Shown: positions 37,370 to 47,800 of the stretch, in pieces
Numbering within the stretch: position 1 is the first letter of the stretch
How the letters are laid out: the number at the start of each line of letters is the position of its first letter
NCBI GenBank assembly: GCA_029582155.1
Contig: CM055907.1
Span: 10,887,874 to 10,951,873, forward strand
DNA from: Panopea generosa
Taxonomy: Eukaryota; Mollusca; Bivalvia; Adapedonta; Hiatellidae
Direction: 5' to 3'
DNA length: 64,000 nucleotides
Program-made: the position numbers and the translations under genes
Notes under the pieces: generated by a model
What the model saw: only the letters and a program-made list of their open reading frames with translations
Told to the model about the DNA's origin: nothing
Databases searched by the model: none

Positions 37370-38135
37370 TTTGGTATGGTAGACATTAGGCTATCCTTAA
37401 AGAATGAATTATTTGCAGTGCTCCTACCTATTCACTCGAAATTGCCGCTACCCTAACCTTTTTAATGAATTTCTAAGTATTTATTTTTTTTCAAGATTTC
37501 TGTCCATATTTCTTTAAAATTTCTATGCAATTCAAAATTTAACCCAAAAAAATAATATAGCTACCTACCTACCTACATGAAAAATAATGGGTCGGAGCAC
37601 AGCAAACAAATATTTGTTTAAGGATGGCCTTATCCTATAATAACATGTCATAAATCTTTAACCTAATTTTTCTGAAGTATAAAAAGGAACATAACTGTTG
37701 TTGTTTTTTTGAATGGGTTTAAAGAGAATTTATCAGGATTTTCAAACTTCCAAAATTGGCTAAAATATATTTTTTCCAATATATCGTAAAACTTGAACCA
37801 AATGTTCTATGTAAAAAATTTCACTTACTGAACAAAGTTCCTTTAAAAGATCAAAAAACTTTTTTGGCTTAACAATGCAAATTATATCTGAAGATGATAA
37901 AATTCATTGATGAAATAAATGAGAAAATGAGAATGTTGTTATCCCATAGTATTCTTATGCAAAAATCATAGTCTTGGTACAAACTGTTTTTTTGACTTGT
38001 TGAATAAAAAGATAAACCCATCTGTGGTAATTGCTCAGATAAGCTAACAGTTCACCCGTGCAGAAGCTATCCATAGTTATGAGTTATATTTCTGGTAGCA
38101 ATATTTATGTAAACTTATGTTGCCTGTATTCATCC
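37370..38135. other. intron, nothing recognised
   Basis: Searched by eye for the USP9X segment expected between the second and third exons; no open, splice-bounded match was found here or at 35.6-37.1 kb. Confidence 0.45.
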
Positions 38136-38139
38136 TCAC

Positions 38140-38252
38140 CTGGACGTCGTCTGTCCAGACTTGAACTGCCTTATTTTTCATGATCTTTGTGAATGCAGAT
38201 GTCAGACCCTCATTGAAAAAATGCTGACATGCCTCACTTCTAATATCTTGGC
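38140..38252 (-). CDS. USP9X: USP9X-like second coding exon
   Basis: Acceptor TTAATTTCAG, donor GTGAGG. Joined in phase 1 it reads GQDIRSEACQHFFNEGLTSA, FTKIMKNKAVQVWTDDVQ, clearly alignable to the USP9X segment DVKSEACQRFFRDGL. It ends in phase 0 and is open. Confidence 0.78.
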
Positions 38253-38274
38253 CTGAAATTAAGAAATAAATATG

Positions 38275-38535
38275 CCATTTTTATGCTATCTACGGCCAAC
38301 AGACAATCAGTTAACCTTACCACTCTTTCCTGGGACCCTGGAAGATTAACCAGTACTAAAACACACCTATCTCTGCAAGTAACTGATAATTTTTGCACTT
38401 GAATCAGCCATGAGGGACAAATGACAATGAGACACAATGTTGTAAATCAGTCATCATGGAGACTGTGGACAGGCACAGATTCGAACTTACAATCTCTAGA
38501 TCAATAGTCACACTACCAACTGATTTGACCTGGGC
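38275..38535 (-). mobile_element. family A SINE
   Basis: Minus-strand head CCCAGGTCAAATCAGTTGGT and B box GTAAGTTCGAATCTGTGCC. Inserted 22 bases upstream of the second USP9X-like exon, next to its polypyrimidine tract. Confidence 0.7.
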
Positions 38536-38611
38536 TGGTGCCAGTATGAGTACAGACCCTTTATTACTTCTAGTTTGGAAACAATCATAACAGTTGATGT
38601 TGTTTAACAAT

Positions 38612-39045
38612 GTTTTCAACACATGTGAGATATGTGTGGCATATCCAGCTGTGTTAGTCTAAGAATGGTGTTCAATGCCATTTTCAACACATGTGAGATA
38701 AGTGTGGCATATCCAGCTGTGTTAGTCTAAGAATGGCGTTCAATGCCATTTTCAACACATGTGAGATATGTGTGGCATATCCAGCTGTGTTAGTCTAAGA
38801 ATGGTGTTCAATGCCATTTTCAACACATGTGAGATATGTGTGGCATATCCAGCTGTGTTAGTCTAAGAATGGTGTTCAATGCCATTTTCAACACATGTGA
38901 GATATGTGTGGCATATCCAGCTGTGTTAGTCTAAGAATGGCATTCAATGCCATTTTCAACACATGTGAGATATGTGTGGCATATCCAGCTGTGTTAATCT
39001 AAGAATGGTGTTCAATGCCATTTTCAACACATGACAGGTTATATA
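38612..39045. repeat. 68-bp tandem repeat, about six copies
   Basis: CACATGTGAGATATGTGTGG, CATATCCAGCTGTGTTAGTC, TAAGAATGGTGTTCAATGCC, ATTTTCAA. Successive copies start at 38620, 38688 and so on, and are nearly identical. It is intronic. A single diverged relative occurs near 640-680. Confidence 0.92.
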
Positions 39046-39772
39046 TGGCATATCCAGTTTGATTAGTGGAAAGAATGTCAGAAGAACCACCATAGCTCCT
39101 TTATTTGAACAAACTTGAAACCCCTACACATAGGAATCATTTATATCAAAACAGAACAAATTTGGCTGGTTGGTTAGTTCTTGAGAAGATCTGTAAACAG
39201 ACAAGGCCTGGGTCAATTATCATTTATGACCCTAGTGTTATGGCTTGAATAAACCTTTGACAAAAAGGTTTAGGTTATACAACATGGTACATGCAAAATA
39301 TCAAAGCACCAGGCCTTATATTTTTAAAAAATATAACTGATCAGCCACTAGAACTTGGCCAAATTTGACCCCAGGGTCATGAAGTTCCATGTAATTATGC
39401 TTCACGTAAATTTTAATGTAAAATCTGTCAAGCTAAAGTTAATGACAGAAGGATGACCTGAAACATGTGATTACAAATGCTCTTAGGCTCAGTAGAGCTA
39501 AATATACACATTTCAAATGAAGTTCTTTATTGATTACTCTTTTTAGTAAGGGTTTATCAGAATGGTTTTAACAATATTACACCTCTGTCCTGTAAGATAA
39601 CTGTTAAATACTTACATGAAAACCAACAGACTGAATTTAAAATGTGAAATAAGAGAGAAAAACTTCTGTTCAGTCTATTTCCATTAAAAACACAATTTCC
39701 TTCTAAGGTGTTTAAAACCAACATTAAATTAAGATTAAATGTAGCCTTGAGTGAAAAACTTCAAACACCTAC

Positions 39773-40133
39773 CTGCCTTGCATAGCTTGATAAAAGCATC
39801 TAGAAGAATTTGTAACTCACAGTTAGGCAAGATTAGGACATACCCTCTCTGGACGTTCAACATCTTATCTAACCTGCCCCAACTCTTGAACTGGGAAATC
39901 TGGCTCACCACCTTCTAGCAGCTCTGCAATGTCATCTGCTTGTCCATGCTCCTTGGCATGTGTCACTGTTCCCTTGGCAGCAGCTTGCTGTGGAGTAGGT
40001 AAAGCAGATGACATTGCAGAGCCTGCTTGTGTGGGACCAGCAACTGCAGGCATCGGGACAGGGGAAGAGAGTTGAGGGTTCTCTTTTGGGGAGTCGCAAC
40101 CTGCTGGACTTCCTCCCATTGCAGTTGTCATGC
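39773..40133 (-). CDS. USP9X: USP9X-like first coding exon (frameshifted)
   Basis: Acceptor TATTATTTTCAG, then two untranslated bases and ATG at 40131, so an upstream non-coding exon is implied, as in vertebrates. It encodes MTTAMGGSPAGCDSP..., a Pro/Ala/Gln-rich disordered start, then DDIAELLEGGEPDFPVQELG. With one base fewer in the G run at 39877-39880 it continues RLDKMLNVQRGYVLILPNCE up to the donor GTAGGTG in phase 1. As given, translation stops at 39865. Confidence 0.7.
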
Positions 40134-40334
40134 CTGAAAATAATACAAATGAGAAATACAAACTAAATCCATGGCTGCCAATCAATCAAGTGTTTCTAAA
40201 TGCATGGGGACAAGAATGAAGGATGCATATAATAATGACAGCATATAAAATAAATGTCCATAAAGGTCCTTTAGAAGAGTTTCCAATAATCTCTGAGTTT
40301 GATATATTACATGTATAAGAAAATCCAAACTTGA

Positions 40335-41147
40335 AACAAGAAACGTCACTGTTTAGTGTCACATGCCCCCCAACATGTCATGATGTTATGTTGATCATTT
40401 GTAGCAAGTATCATTAAAATTCATCTATGCATGACAAAGTTACAGACCAGAAACGAAATCTCATAAACTCAAAATGTTGTCAAACAAACTCAAATTGTGA
40501 CAGTGACCTTTGAGGTACGGGTGTGGGTCTTACTTGCGACACGTCGTCATGTTCTGTTGATCATTTGTATCAACAAAATCCATCTATGCATGACAAAGTT
40601 ACAGGCCGAAACGAAATACCGTATGGAAGGACGGACGTTCTCACGAATGGGTATTTAAGTGGCTTCTTTGCGTCAATCGTATTACTTGTGTGGCTATATT
40701 TCAGCCACATAAGGGAAAAAAGCCACCTAAGAGCTGTTTTTAAGTGTCTAGAAACAGCCACGTAATTATTTTTCAACTGCTTTTCAGCTGTCCATAAAAA
40801 TTACTAACCCTAAACCCTAGACACTTAACTACCCATTTGTGTGCCCGGAAGGACGGACGGACAGATGGACGGACGTTCTCACAAATGGGTATTTAAGTGG
40901 TTTCTTTGCATCAATCGTATTTGTGTGGCTAAATTTTAGCCACGTAAGAGAAAAAAAGCCACCTAAGAGCTGTTTTTAAGTGTCTAGAACAGTCACGTAA
41001 TGTTTTTTCAACAGGTTTTTAACTGTCCATAAAAATTACTAACCCTAAACCCTAGACACTTAAATACCCATTTGTCCGCCCGGACAGACGGAAGGACTAA
41101 CTCTGCGATTACTATATGCCACCCCAAAAATTTTTGGGGGGCATAAA
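40335..41147. mobile_element. dispersed element with 3' hairpin, copy 1
   Basis: Begins near ACAAGAAACGTCACTG and ends with GGACGGAC runs then CTATATGCCACCCCAAAAAT, TTTTGGGGGGCATAAAA, a hairpin. Contains CTATGCATGACAAAGTTACA repeats of about 190 bp and a 230-bp internal duplication (40625-40860 and 40860-41095). A nearly equal-length relative is at 41311-42117. Class unknown. Confidence 0.65.
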
Positions 41148-41184
41148 AAGTTGGTCAAGAAAGGTGAGAAAGTGTCTTATCTTA

Positions 41185-42350
41185 GCAATGAATGAATGAA
41201 TGACTGAATAGGGTTTTATGGTGTACCAACACATCGTAGGTTATTCAACAGGAAGGAAGATTCAAGGTCCACTCTTCATGTACAAAAACAACAAATTAAC
41301 ATACAGATTAAGACAAGAAATGTCACTGGTATGTTTCGCATGTCCCCCCAAATGGTCTGTGAAAATAACAATATATGTTATAATAGTTAGCAATGTATCC
41401 ATGAATATCAAAATTCATGGTCTGACATTTCCGACTTAACTCACAATTTCTTGTTTTTTTAACATAAAGTGTGACCTTGACTTTTGAGTAACTTTGACAT
41501 TAACATCTGATGTGAAGTTCTAGGTATTTCTACAGGTAAATGCAGGTGACGAAATCTCACATAGGCTCAGTGTTGTCAAACAAATAAAAGTGTAAACTTG
41601 ACCTTTAAAGTATGGGTATGGGTCTTACGCACGACACGTCATGTCATGTTGATGAATTGAGCTACATGTTTTTGAAATTAATCCATAGGTGACAAACTTA
41701 CAGACCAAACAGACTGAAAGTGTTGTCAAACAAAGTTAAATTGTGACCTTGACCTTTGAAGTGGGAGTCTGGATTTATGCACAACATGTCATCATGTTAC
41801 GTTGATCATATGTAGCAAGTATTTATTAAATCCATCTATGCATGACAAAGTTACAGGCTAGACACAAAATCTCGCACAGATTCAATGTTGTCCAACAAAC
41901 TAAAAGTGTGACTTTGACATTTGAGGTACGGGTGTGGGTCTTACTCATGACACATCGTCATGTTATGTTGATAATTTGTAGCAAGTTTTAACATAATCCA
42001 TCTATGCATGACAAAGTTACAGGTCGAACAGGAAATACCGGATGGAAGGACGGACGGACATACGGACACTGTCATTACTATATGCCACGCCAAAAATTTT
42101 GTGGGGAGCATAAAAAATGCATCAACATATGAATATGCAGAACCTTATACCTGCAGAGTTTCAGCAAATTCTATCATATTACTCAAAATGTCACTTCCTA
42201 TGACATGCACGAGCCACAGTGATCCTATTCTTGCCATCACTCATATGGCTCCCTGGAACCACACAGGGGTTGGTAATTAAACCACAATAGTGAACATGAC
42301 AAAAAATGATAAAATGAACATGACAGTGATTTTCTTCTTAGCCGAACAAT
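41185..42350 (-). mobile_element. (CATT)n-tailed retroposon split by another element
   Basis: The two parts 41185-41310 and 42118-42350 rejoin into the family seen at 13393. The interruption falls at the point ACATACAGATT | ATCAACATATGAATATGCAG. The tail-side part retains GAATGAATGA. Confidence 0.7.
41311..42117. mobile_element. dispersed element with 3' hairpin, copy 2
   Basis: Starts AGACAAGAAATGTCACTGG and ends GCCACGCCAAAAATTTTGTG, GGGAGCATAAAA. Contains about four 190-bp subunits with CTTTGACATTTGAGGTACGG and CTATGCATGACAAAGTTACA. It is inserted in the retroposon at 41185-42350, so it is younger than that copy. Confidence 0.68.
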
Positions 42351-42575
42351 GAAGTTGTTTTTTAAAACACTAAACTTTTTAAAATGGATTAATCATTTAT
42401 AGGAACAAAATTTATCAATTGTATCTCTGGGAAATAGAAGCCTATGGGCAATTTTTTATGAATTTTGTGAAAAAATGTTAGAGATACAGAATTCAAATTG
42501 TAACTTACATGTACATTAATTTATTTTTCTGTAAAGTGTGATATAAAAAATGATGTGATTGCATTAACACATGTA

Positions 42576-42586
42576 TTTATTTTATT
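42576..42586 (-). promoter_or_regulatory. poly(A) signals of TRIM-type gene
   Basis: Two overlapping AATAAA hexamers on the minus strand, about 45 bases after the stop codon at 42630-42632, supporting the short 3' end. Confidence 0.5.
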
Positions 42587-42629
42587 GTTTTAAAAAATAG
42601 CTGGGCATAGATAAGATTCTGCAGATTAA

Positions 42630-43832
42630 TTATAATTCACCTGATTCATTTGTATATATCACACTGACAACACCTATTTTTGTTGATGGATCAACAAATG
42701 TTTTTATGTTGTTTTCTATTTTCAGACTTATCTCCACTGACTCTAGTTTAGATGAAGTTTCTCCAGACGACTGTTCGTAACCTATTAGCTGTTCTTCTAG
42801 TTTGTGCATGACAATGAATAGCTGAGATGCTGAGCCATGTTCAAGTACTGCCTTGTGTGTACATAAAGAACTTTCCAATGCAGCTTGTAATTTTTGGCAG
42901 AGTGCTCTTCCTTCGTCTACTTTAGTGGATGCTTGTTTCTTAATTGCAAAAGTTTCTGCCAAAACTTTTTGTTCAAAATCATCAATGGCTTTATTCACAT
43001 CAACACGTATGCCTTTTACCTGGCCAGTTATATAATCTATTTGACTGTCTGTTTCTTTTTCATTCAATTCAAATTTCTTTAAGGTGGTTCCCAAATGGTC
43101 TCTTAGTTCTATTAATTTAGTTTTCACCGACTCTGTTCTGTTATTTTCTTTGACATCTGCAATTTCATTAATTTCTACAACATTCTGGCAGCCTCTGTGT
43201 TTTGTAATGGCACAAGCACTACAACATAGTTTCATCTCATCTTTACAGATGTATTTAATTCGTTTGCAATGAGTCTCACATTGCTCAAACCTTGCCATTA
43301 TAACAGACGCATTGGTCTGACTCAAGGATTCGGTTATATTTTCAAGTTGACACATATTATGACCTTTCATGTATGTATAAATATCATGCACTTTTGTACA
43401 TTTATTACACTGATATTCACCACAAGTACCGCAATATAAAGTTGCTTTTTCAGATTTATTTCTCTTCTGACATGGTCCACACATAATTATTTGAGGTTCG
43501 ACTTCTTGTTTAGTCACCGAAACTGCTTCCATTACTGCTACTATTGCATAGTTAGCTGGTAGAGTTTCAGTCCAGTTTTCTGGTGGCATCTGACCTTGAC
43601 CTACAGTTGTCAATTTCCTACATAACGGACATTGAATTCCAGTCTTTAAATTTAGTGTGCCGTTGTCCTTCATTTTCATCACGAATGCATGAATACACGA
43701 TTTACAAAACGTATGCAAACATACGAGGGATTTCGGTTCGTTATATACTTCCAGGCATATGGGGCAGGTTAGTCCCATCTGATCTCCTGTTTCTGCTCTC
43801 GTATCAACGTCTCCAAGTAATTTAGAAGCCAT
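42630..43832 (-). CDS. TRIM-type RING/B-box/coiled-coil protein
   Basis: An uninterrupted 400-codon frame starts at ATG 43832. The RING finger spans residues 23-71: CPIC at 23-26, CLH...CKSC at 38-46, CPLC at 68-71. Two B-box regions follow: 118-158 (CGPC, CGTC, CNKC, H149) and 185-215 (CETH, C204, C207, KHRGC). A coiled coil of about 140 residues begins near 225 (NNRTESVKTKLIELRDHLGT). No NHL, filamin or SPRY domain follows; the chain ends VVSVIYTNESGEL. RING proteins of this layout are E3 ubiquitin ligases; all expected zinc ligands are visible, so activity is plausible. Single-exon TRIM genes are typically multicopy in bivalves (general knowledge). The start was chosen because it gives 22 residues before the RING, usual for the family. 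Confidence 0.9.
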   Translation of the reverse strand: MASKLLGDVDTRAETGDQMGLTCPICLEVYNEPKSLVCLHTFCKSCIHAFVMKMKDNGTLNLKTGIQCPLCRKLTTVGQGQMPPENWTETLPANYAIVAVMEAVSVTKQEVEPQIIMCGPCQKRNKSEKATLYCGTCGEYQCNKCTKVHDIYTYMKGHNMCQLENITESLSQTNASVIMARFEQCETHCKRIKYICKDEMKLCCSACAITKHRGCQNVVEINEIADVKENNRTESVKTKLIELRDHLGTTLKKFELNEKETDSQIDYITGQVKGIRVDVNKAIDDFEQKVLAETFAIKKQASTKVDEGRALCQKLQAALESSLCTHKAVLEHGSASQLFIVMHKLEEQLIGYEQSSGETSSKLESVEISLKIENNIKTFVDPSTKIGVVSVIYTNESGEL

Positions 43833-44320
43833 CCCAAGTTCTTTAATTTATTGGTTACTTAGGAATCTCCCGGAAATAATTTCGATGCCGTATAATTTAC
43901 ACATACGTAATAATAACACATTTGCAATGGTAACGTTCGACTCTACGATGCATGTCAATTTAATTATATATTCCTACCAAATTTCGTGCGTTAATATACA
44001 ATTGTAATATGCCTGTGATGGAAATTTATTAATTAAAACAATCTGTAAATCGTTTGTAGTAAATTATATATAGGATATTAGAGGTCATTCGTATATACAT
44101 GTGAACCAAGAGCCAACAAATTGAAACTTCGATGAGGATAACAAAGCCAACTAGAGCTTAATAGTTCCCCTACACTCAAGAAGAGGCAGTGGAGTTGTAG
44201 CCGTCAGGCATCATATATTAGTCATTAGTATAAAGGACTTCTATATTTAGTTCTTGTTTGTATATAGATTAAGTTTTATCATGCGATATAATTGTTGTCA
44301 TTTGAATACAGTTTGTAGTC
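43833..44320. other. upstream region of TRIM-type gene
   Basis: Mildly CpG-richer just upstream of the start (e.g. CCCGGAAATAATTTCGATGC). No TATA box or other site that I would defend. Confidence 0.35.
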
Positions 44321-44690
44321 AATGTGATATATTCTGTAATCATTTGTATCTTGTGATGTAGTTTGTTGTCAATGTGATGTAGTTTGCAATCATTTGTATC
44401 TTGTGATGTAGTTTGTAGTCAATGTGATATAGTTTGTAATCATTTGTATCTTGTGATGTAGTTTGTAGTTAATGTGATGTAGTTTGCAATCATTTGTATC
44501 TTGTGATGTAGTTTGTAGTCAATGTGATATAGTTTGTAATCATTTGTATCTTGTTATGTAGTTTGTAGTCAATGTGATGTAGTTTGTAATCATTTGTATC
44601 TTGTGATGTAGTTTGTAGTCAATGTGATATAGTTTGTAATCATTTGTATCTTGTTATGTAGTTTGTAGTCAATGTGATGTAGTTGGAGTA
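44320..44690. repeat. 50-bp tandem repeat
   Basis: About seven copies of GTGATGTAGTTTGTAGTCAA, TGTGATATAGTTTGTAATCA, TTTGTATCTT. The composite contains two GTGATATAGTTTGTA half-units related to the array that follows. Confidence 0.88.
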
Positions 44691-44859
44691 TTTAAGCACT
44701 GAAATTTCTGGGGGAAAAACATTGACATTTAAATTAAGGGGTAAAATAAACATTGGTTATTCTCAATTTCAGTGTTGATTAGTTTGTTTTAAATGGCGAT
44801 TTGAGAAGAATGTTCATTTTTACCCATAACCTTTTGAAGAAAAGCTTATCTGGAGCACT

Positions 44860-47800
44860 GATGTGATATAGTTTGTAGTCATGTTTATATAGTTTTAGTC
44901 ACGTGGCATAGTTATATCATGTGATATAGTTTGTAGCCATGTGAAATAGCTTGTAGTCATGTGTATATAGTTTGTATTCATGTGTGTATAGTTGTATTCA
45001 TGTGCATATAGTGTGTGGTCATGTGTATATAGTTTGTGGTCATGTGTATATAGTTTGTATTCATGTGTATATAGTTGTATTCATATGCAAATAGTGTGTG
45101 GTCATGTGTATATAGTTGTATAATGTTATATAGTTTGTAGTCATGTGTATATAGCTTGTAATCATGTGATATAGTGTGTAGTCAGGTGATATAGTTTGTG
45201 GTCATGTGTATATAGTTGTTGTCATGTGATATAGTTGTAGTCAGGTGATATAGTGTGTGGTTATGTGTATATAGTGTGTGATCATGTGTATGTAGTTTGT
45301 AGCCATGTGATATAAAATTGTAGTTATGTGATATAAGTTGTAATCATATGTATATAATTTGTAGTCATGTGTATATAGTTTGTAGTCATGTGTATATAGA
45401 GTGTGTAGTCATGTGCATATAGTGTGTGATCATGCGTATATAGATGAAGTCATGCATATAAAGCTGTAGTCATGTGTATATAGCTGTAGTCATGTGTATG
45501 TGTGTGTGTGTATAGTGTGTGATCATGTGTATATAGTGTGTAGTCATGTGATATAGTGTGTGGTCATGTGCATATAGTGTGTAGTCTAGCCATGTGTATA
45601 TAGTTTGTAGTCATGTGATATAGTGTTTAAGTCATGTGTATATAGTTGTAGTCATGTGTATATAGTTGTAGTCATGTGATATAGTGTGTAGTCATGTGCA
45701 TATAGTGTGTAGTCTAGCCACGTGTATATAGTTTGTAGTCATGTGATATAGTGTGTAGTCATGTGCATATAGTGTGTAGTCAAGCCATGTGTATATAGTT
45801 TGTAGTCATGTGATATAGTGTTTTAGGCATGTGTATATAGTTGTAGTCATGTGTATATAGTTGTAGTCATGTGAATATAGTGTGTGGTCATGTGTATATA
45901 GTTGTAGTCATGTGCATATAATTTGAAGCCATGTGAATATAGTGTGTGGTCATGTGTATATAGTTTTAGTCATGTGCATATAATTTGAAGCCATGTGCAT
46001 ATAGTTTGTAGTCATGTGTATATAGTGTGTGGTCATGTGTATATAGTTGTTGTCATGTGTATATAGTGTGTGGTCATGTGTATATAGTTGTTGTCATGTG
46101 TATATAGTGTGTGGTCATGTGCATATAGTTGTAGTCATGTGCATATAGTTTGAAGCCTTGTGCATATAGTTTGTAGTCATGTGTATATAGTGTGTAAGTC
46201 ATGTGTTTATAGTTGTAGTCATGTGTATATAGTTGTAGTCATGTGTATATAGTGTGTGGTCATGTGTATATAGTTGTAGTCATGTGCATATAGTTTGAAG
46301 TCATGTGCATATAGTTTGTAATCATGTGTATATAGTGTGTAGTCATGTGTTTATAGTGTGTAGTCATGTGTATATAGTGTGTGGTCATGTGTATATAGGT
46401 GCATATAGTGTTGTAGTCATGTGCATATAGTTGTAGTCATGTGCATATAGTTTGTAGTCATGTGCATATAGGTGTAGCCATGTATATATAGTGTGTGGTC
46501 ATGTGTATATAGGTGTAGTCATGTGTATATAGTGTTTGGTTATGTGTATATAGTTGTCTAGCCATGTGTATATAGTTTGTAGTCACGTGTATATAGGTGT
46601 AGTCATGTGTATATAGTGTTTGGTTATGTGTATATAGTTGTCTAGCCATGTGTATATAGTTTGTAGTCATGTGATATAGTGTGTAAGTCATATGTATATA
46701 GATGTAGTCATGTTATATAGTTTGTAGTGATGTGCATATAGTGTGTAGTCATGTGATATAGGTGAAGTCATGTGTATAAAGTGTGTGGTCATGTGTATAT
46801 AGTTGTGGTCATGTGTATATAGTGTGTAGTCATGTGTATATAGTGTGTGGGCATGTGATATAGTGTGTGGACATGTGTATAAAGTGTGTGGTCATGTGTA
46901 TAAATTGTGTGGTCATGTTAAATAGTGTGTAGTCAATAGATATAGTGTGTAGTCCTGTGCATATAATGTGTGCTATAGTGTGTGGTCATGTGTATATAGT
47001 GTGTGGTCATGTGTTTATAGTTGTAGTCATGTGTATATAGTATGTAGTCATGTGAATATAATTGTAGTCATGTGTATATAGTTTGTAGTTATTTGATATA
47101 GTGTGTAGTCATGTGCATATAGTTGTAGTCATGTGTATATAGTGTGTGGTCATGGTCATGTGATACAGTGTGTGGTCATGTGTATATAGTTATAGTCATG
47201 TGCATATAGTGTGTGGTCATGTGTTTATAGTTATAGTCATGTGCATATAGTGTGTGTTCATGTGCATATAGAGTGTGGTCATATGTGTGGTCATGTGATA
47301 TAGTGTGTGGTCATGTGTTTATAGTTATAGTCATGTGCATATAGTGTGTGGTCATGTACATATAGAGTGTGGTCATGTGATATAGTGTGTGGTCATATGT
47401 ATATAGTTATAGTCATGTGCATACAGTGTGTGTTCATGCGCATAAAGTGTGTGGTCATGCGCATATATAGTGTGTGGTCATGCGCATATAGTTTGTAGTC
47501 ATGCGCATAAAGTGTGTGGTCATGTGCATATAGTGTGTGGTCATGTGTATATAGTTTATGGTCATGTGATAAAGTGTGTAGTCATGTGTATATAGTTGTA
47601 GTCATGTGATAGTGTGTAGTCATGTGCATATAGTGTGTGGTCATGGTCATGTGATACAGTGTGTGGTCATGTGTATAAAGTGTGTGGTCATGCGCATATA
47701 GTGTGTGGTCATTTGATATAGTGTGTAGTCATGTGCATATAGTGTAGTCATGTGCATATAGTGTGTAGTCATGTGTATATAGTTGTAGTCATGTGTATAG

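Larger units (their letters stand above)
30875..40133 (-). pseudogene. USP9X: USP9X-like N-terminal exons, probably a broken or divergent copy
   Basis: Three minus-strand exons (40133-39773, 38252-38140, 30990-30875) match, in order, the N-terminus of the giant deubiquitinase USP9X/Fat facets as I recall it: MTTAMGGSPAG..., ...EPDFPVQELG, RLDKMLNVQRGYVLILPN, QDIRSEACQHFFNEGLTSAF and [20 protein letters not shown]. All borders are GT-AG and phases agree. Against an intact gene: one extra G in a G4 run (39877-39880) shifts frame and meets TAA at 39865; the roughly 75 residues that follow SGWKFEIH in vertebrate USP9X have no counterpart between 31 and 38 kb; no later exon is seen; and strongly conserved residues differ. 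A sequencing error in the G run and exons beyond the window are alternatives. Confidence 0.62.

Noticed and set aside
40795-41060. Telomere-like AACCCTAAACCCTAG motifs
   Set aside because: Only two short motifs, each in the same position of an internal duplication within a dispersed element; not a telomeric tract.
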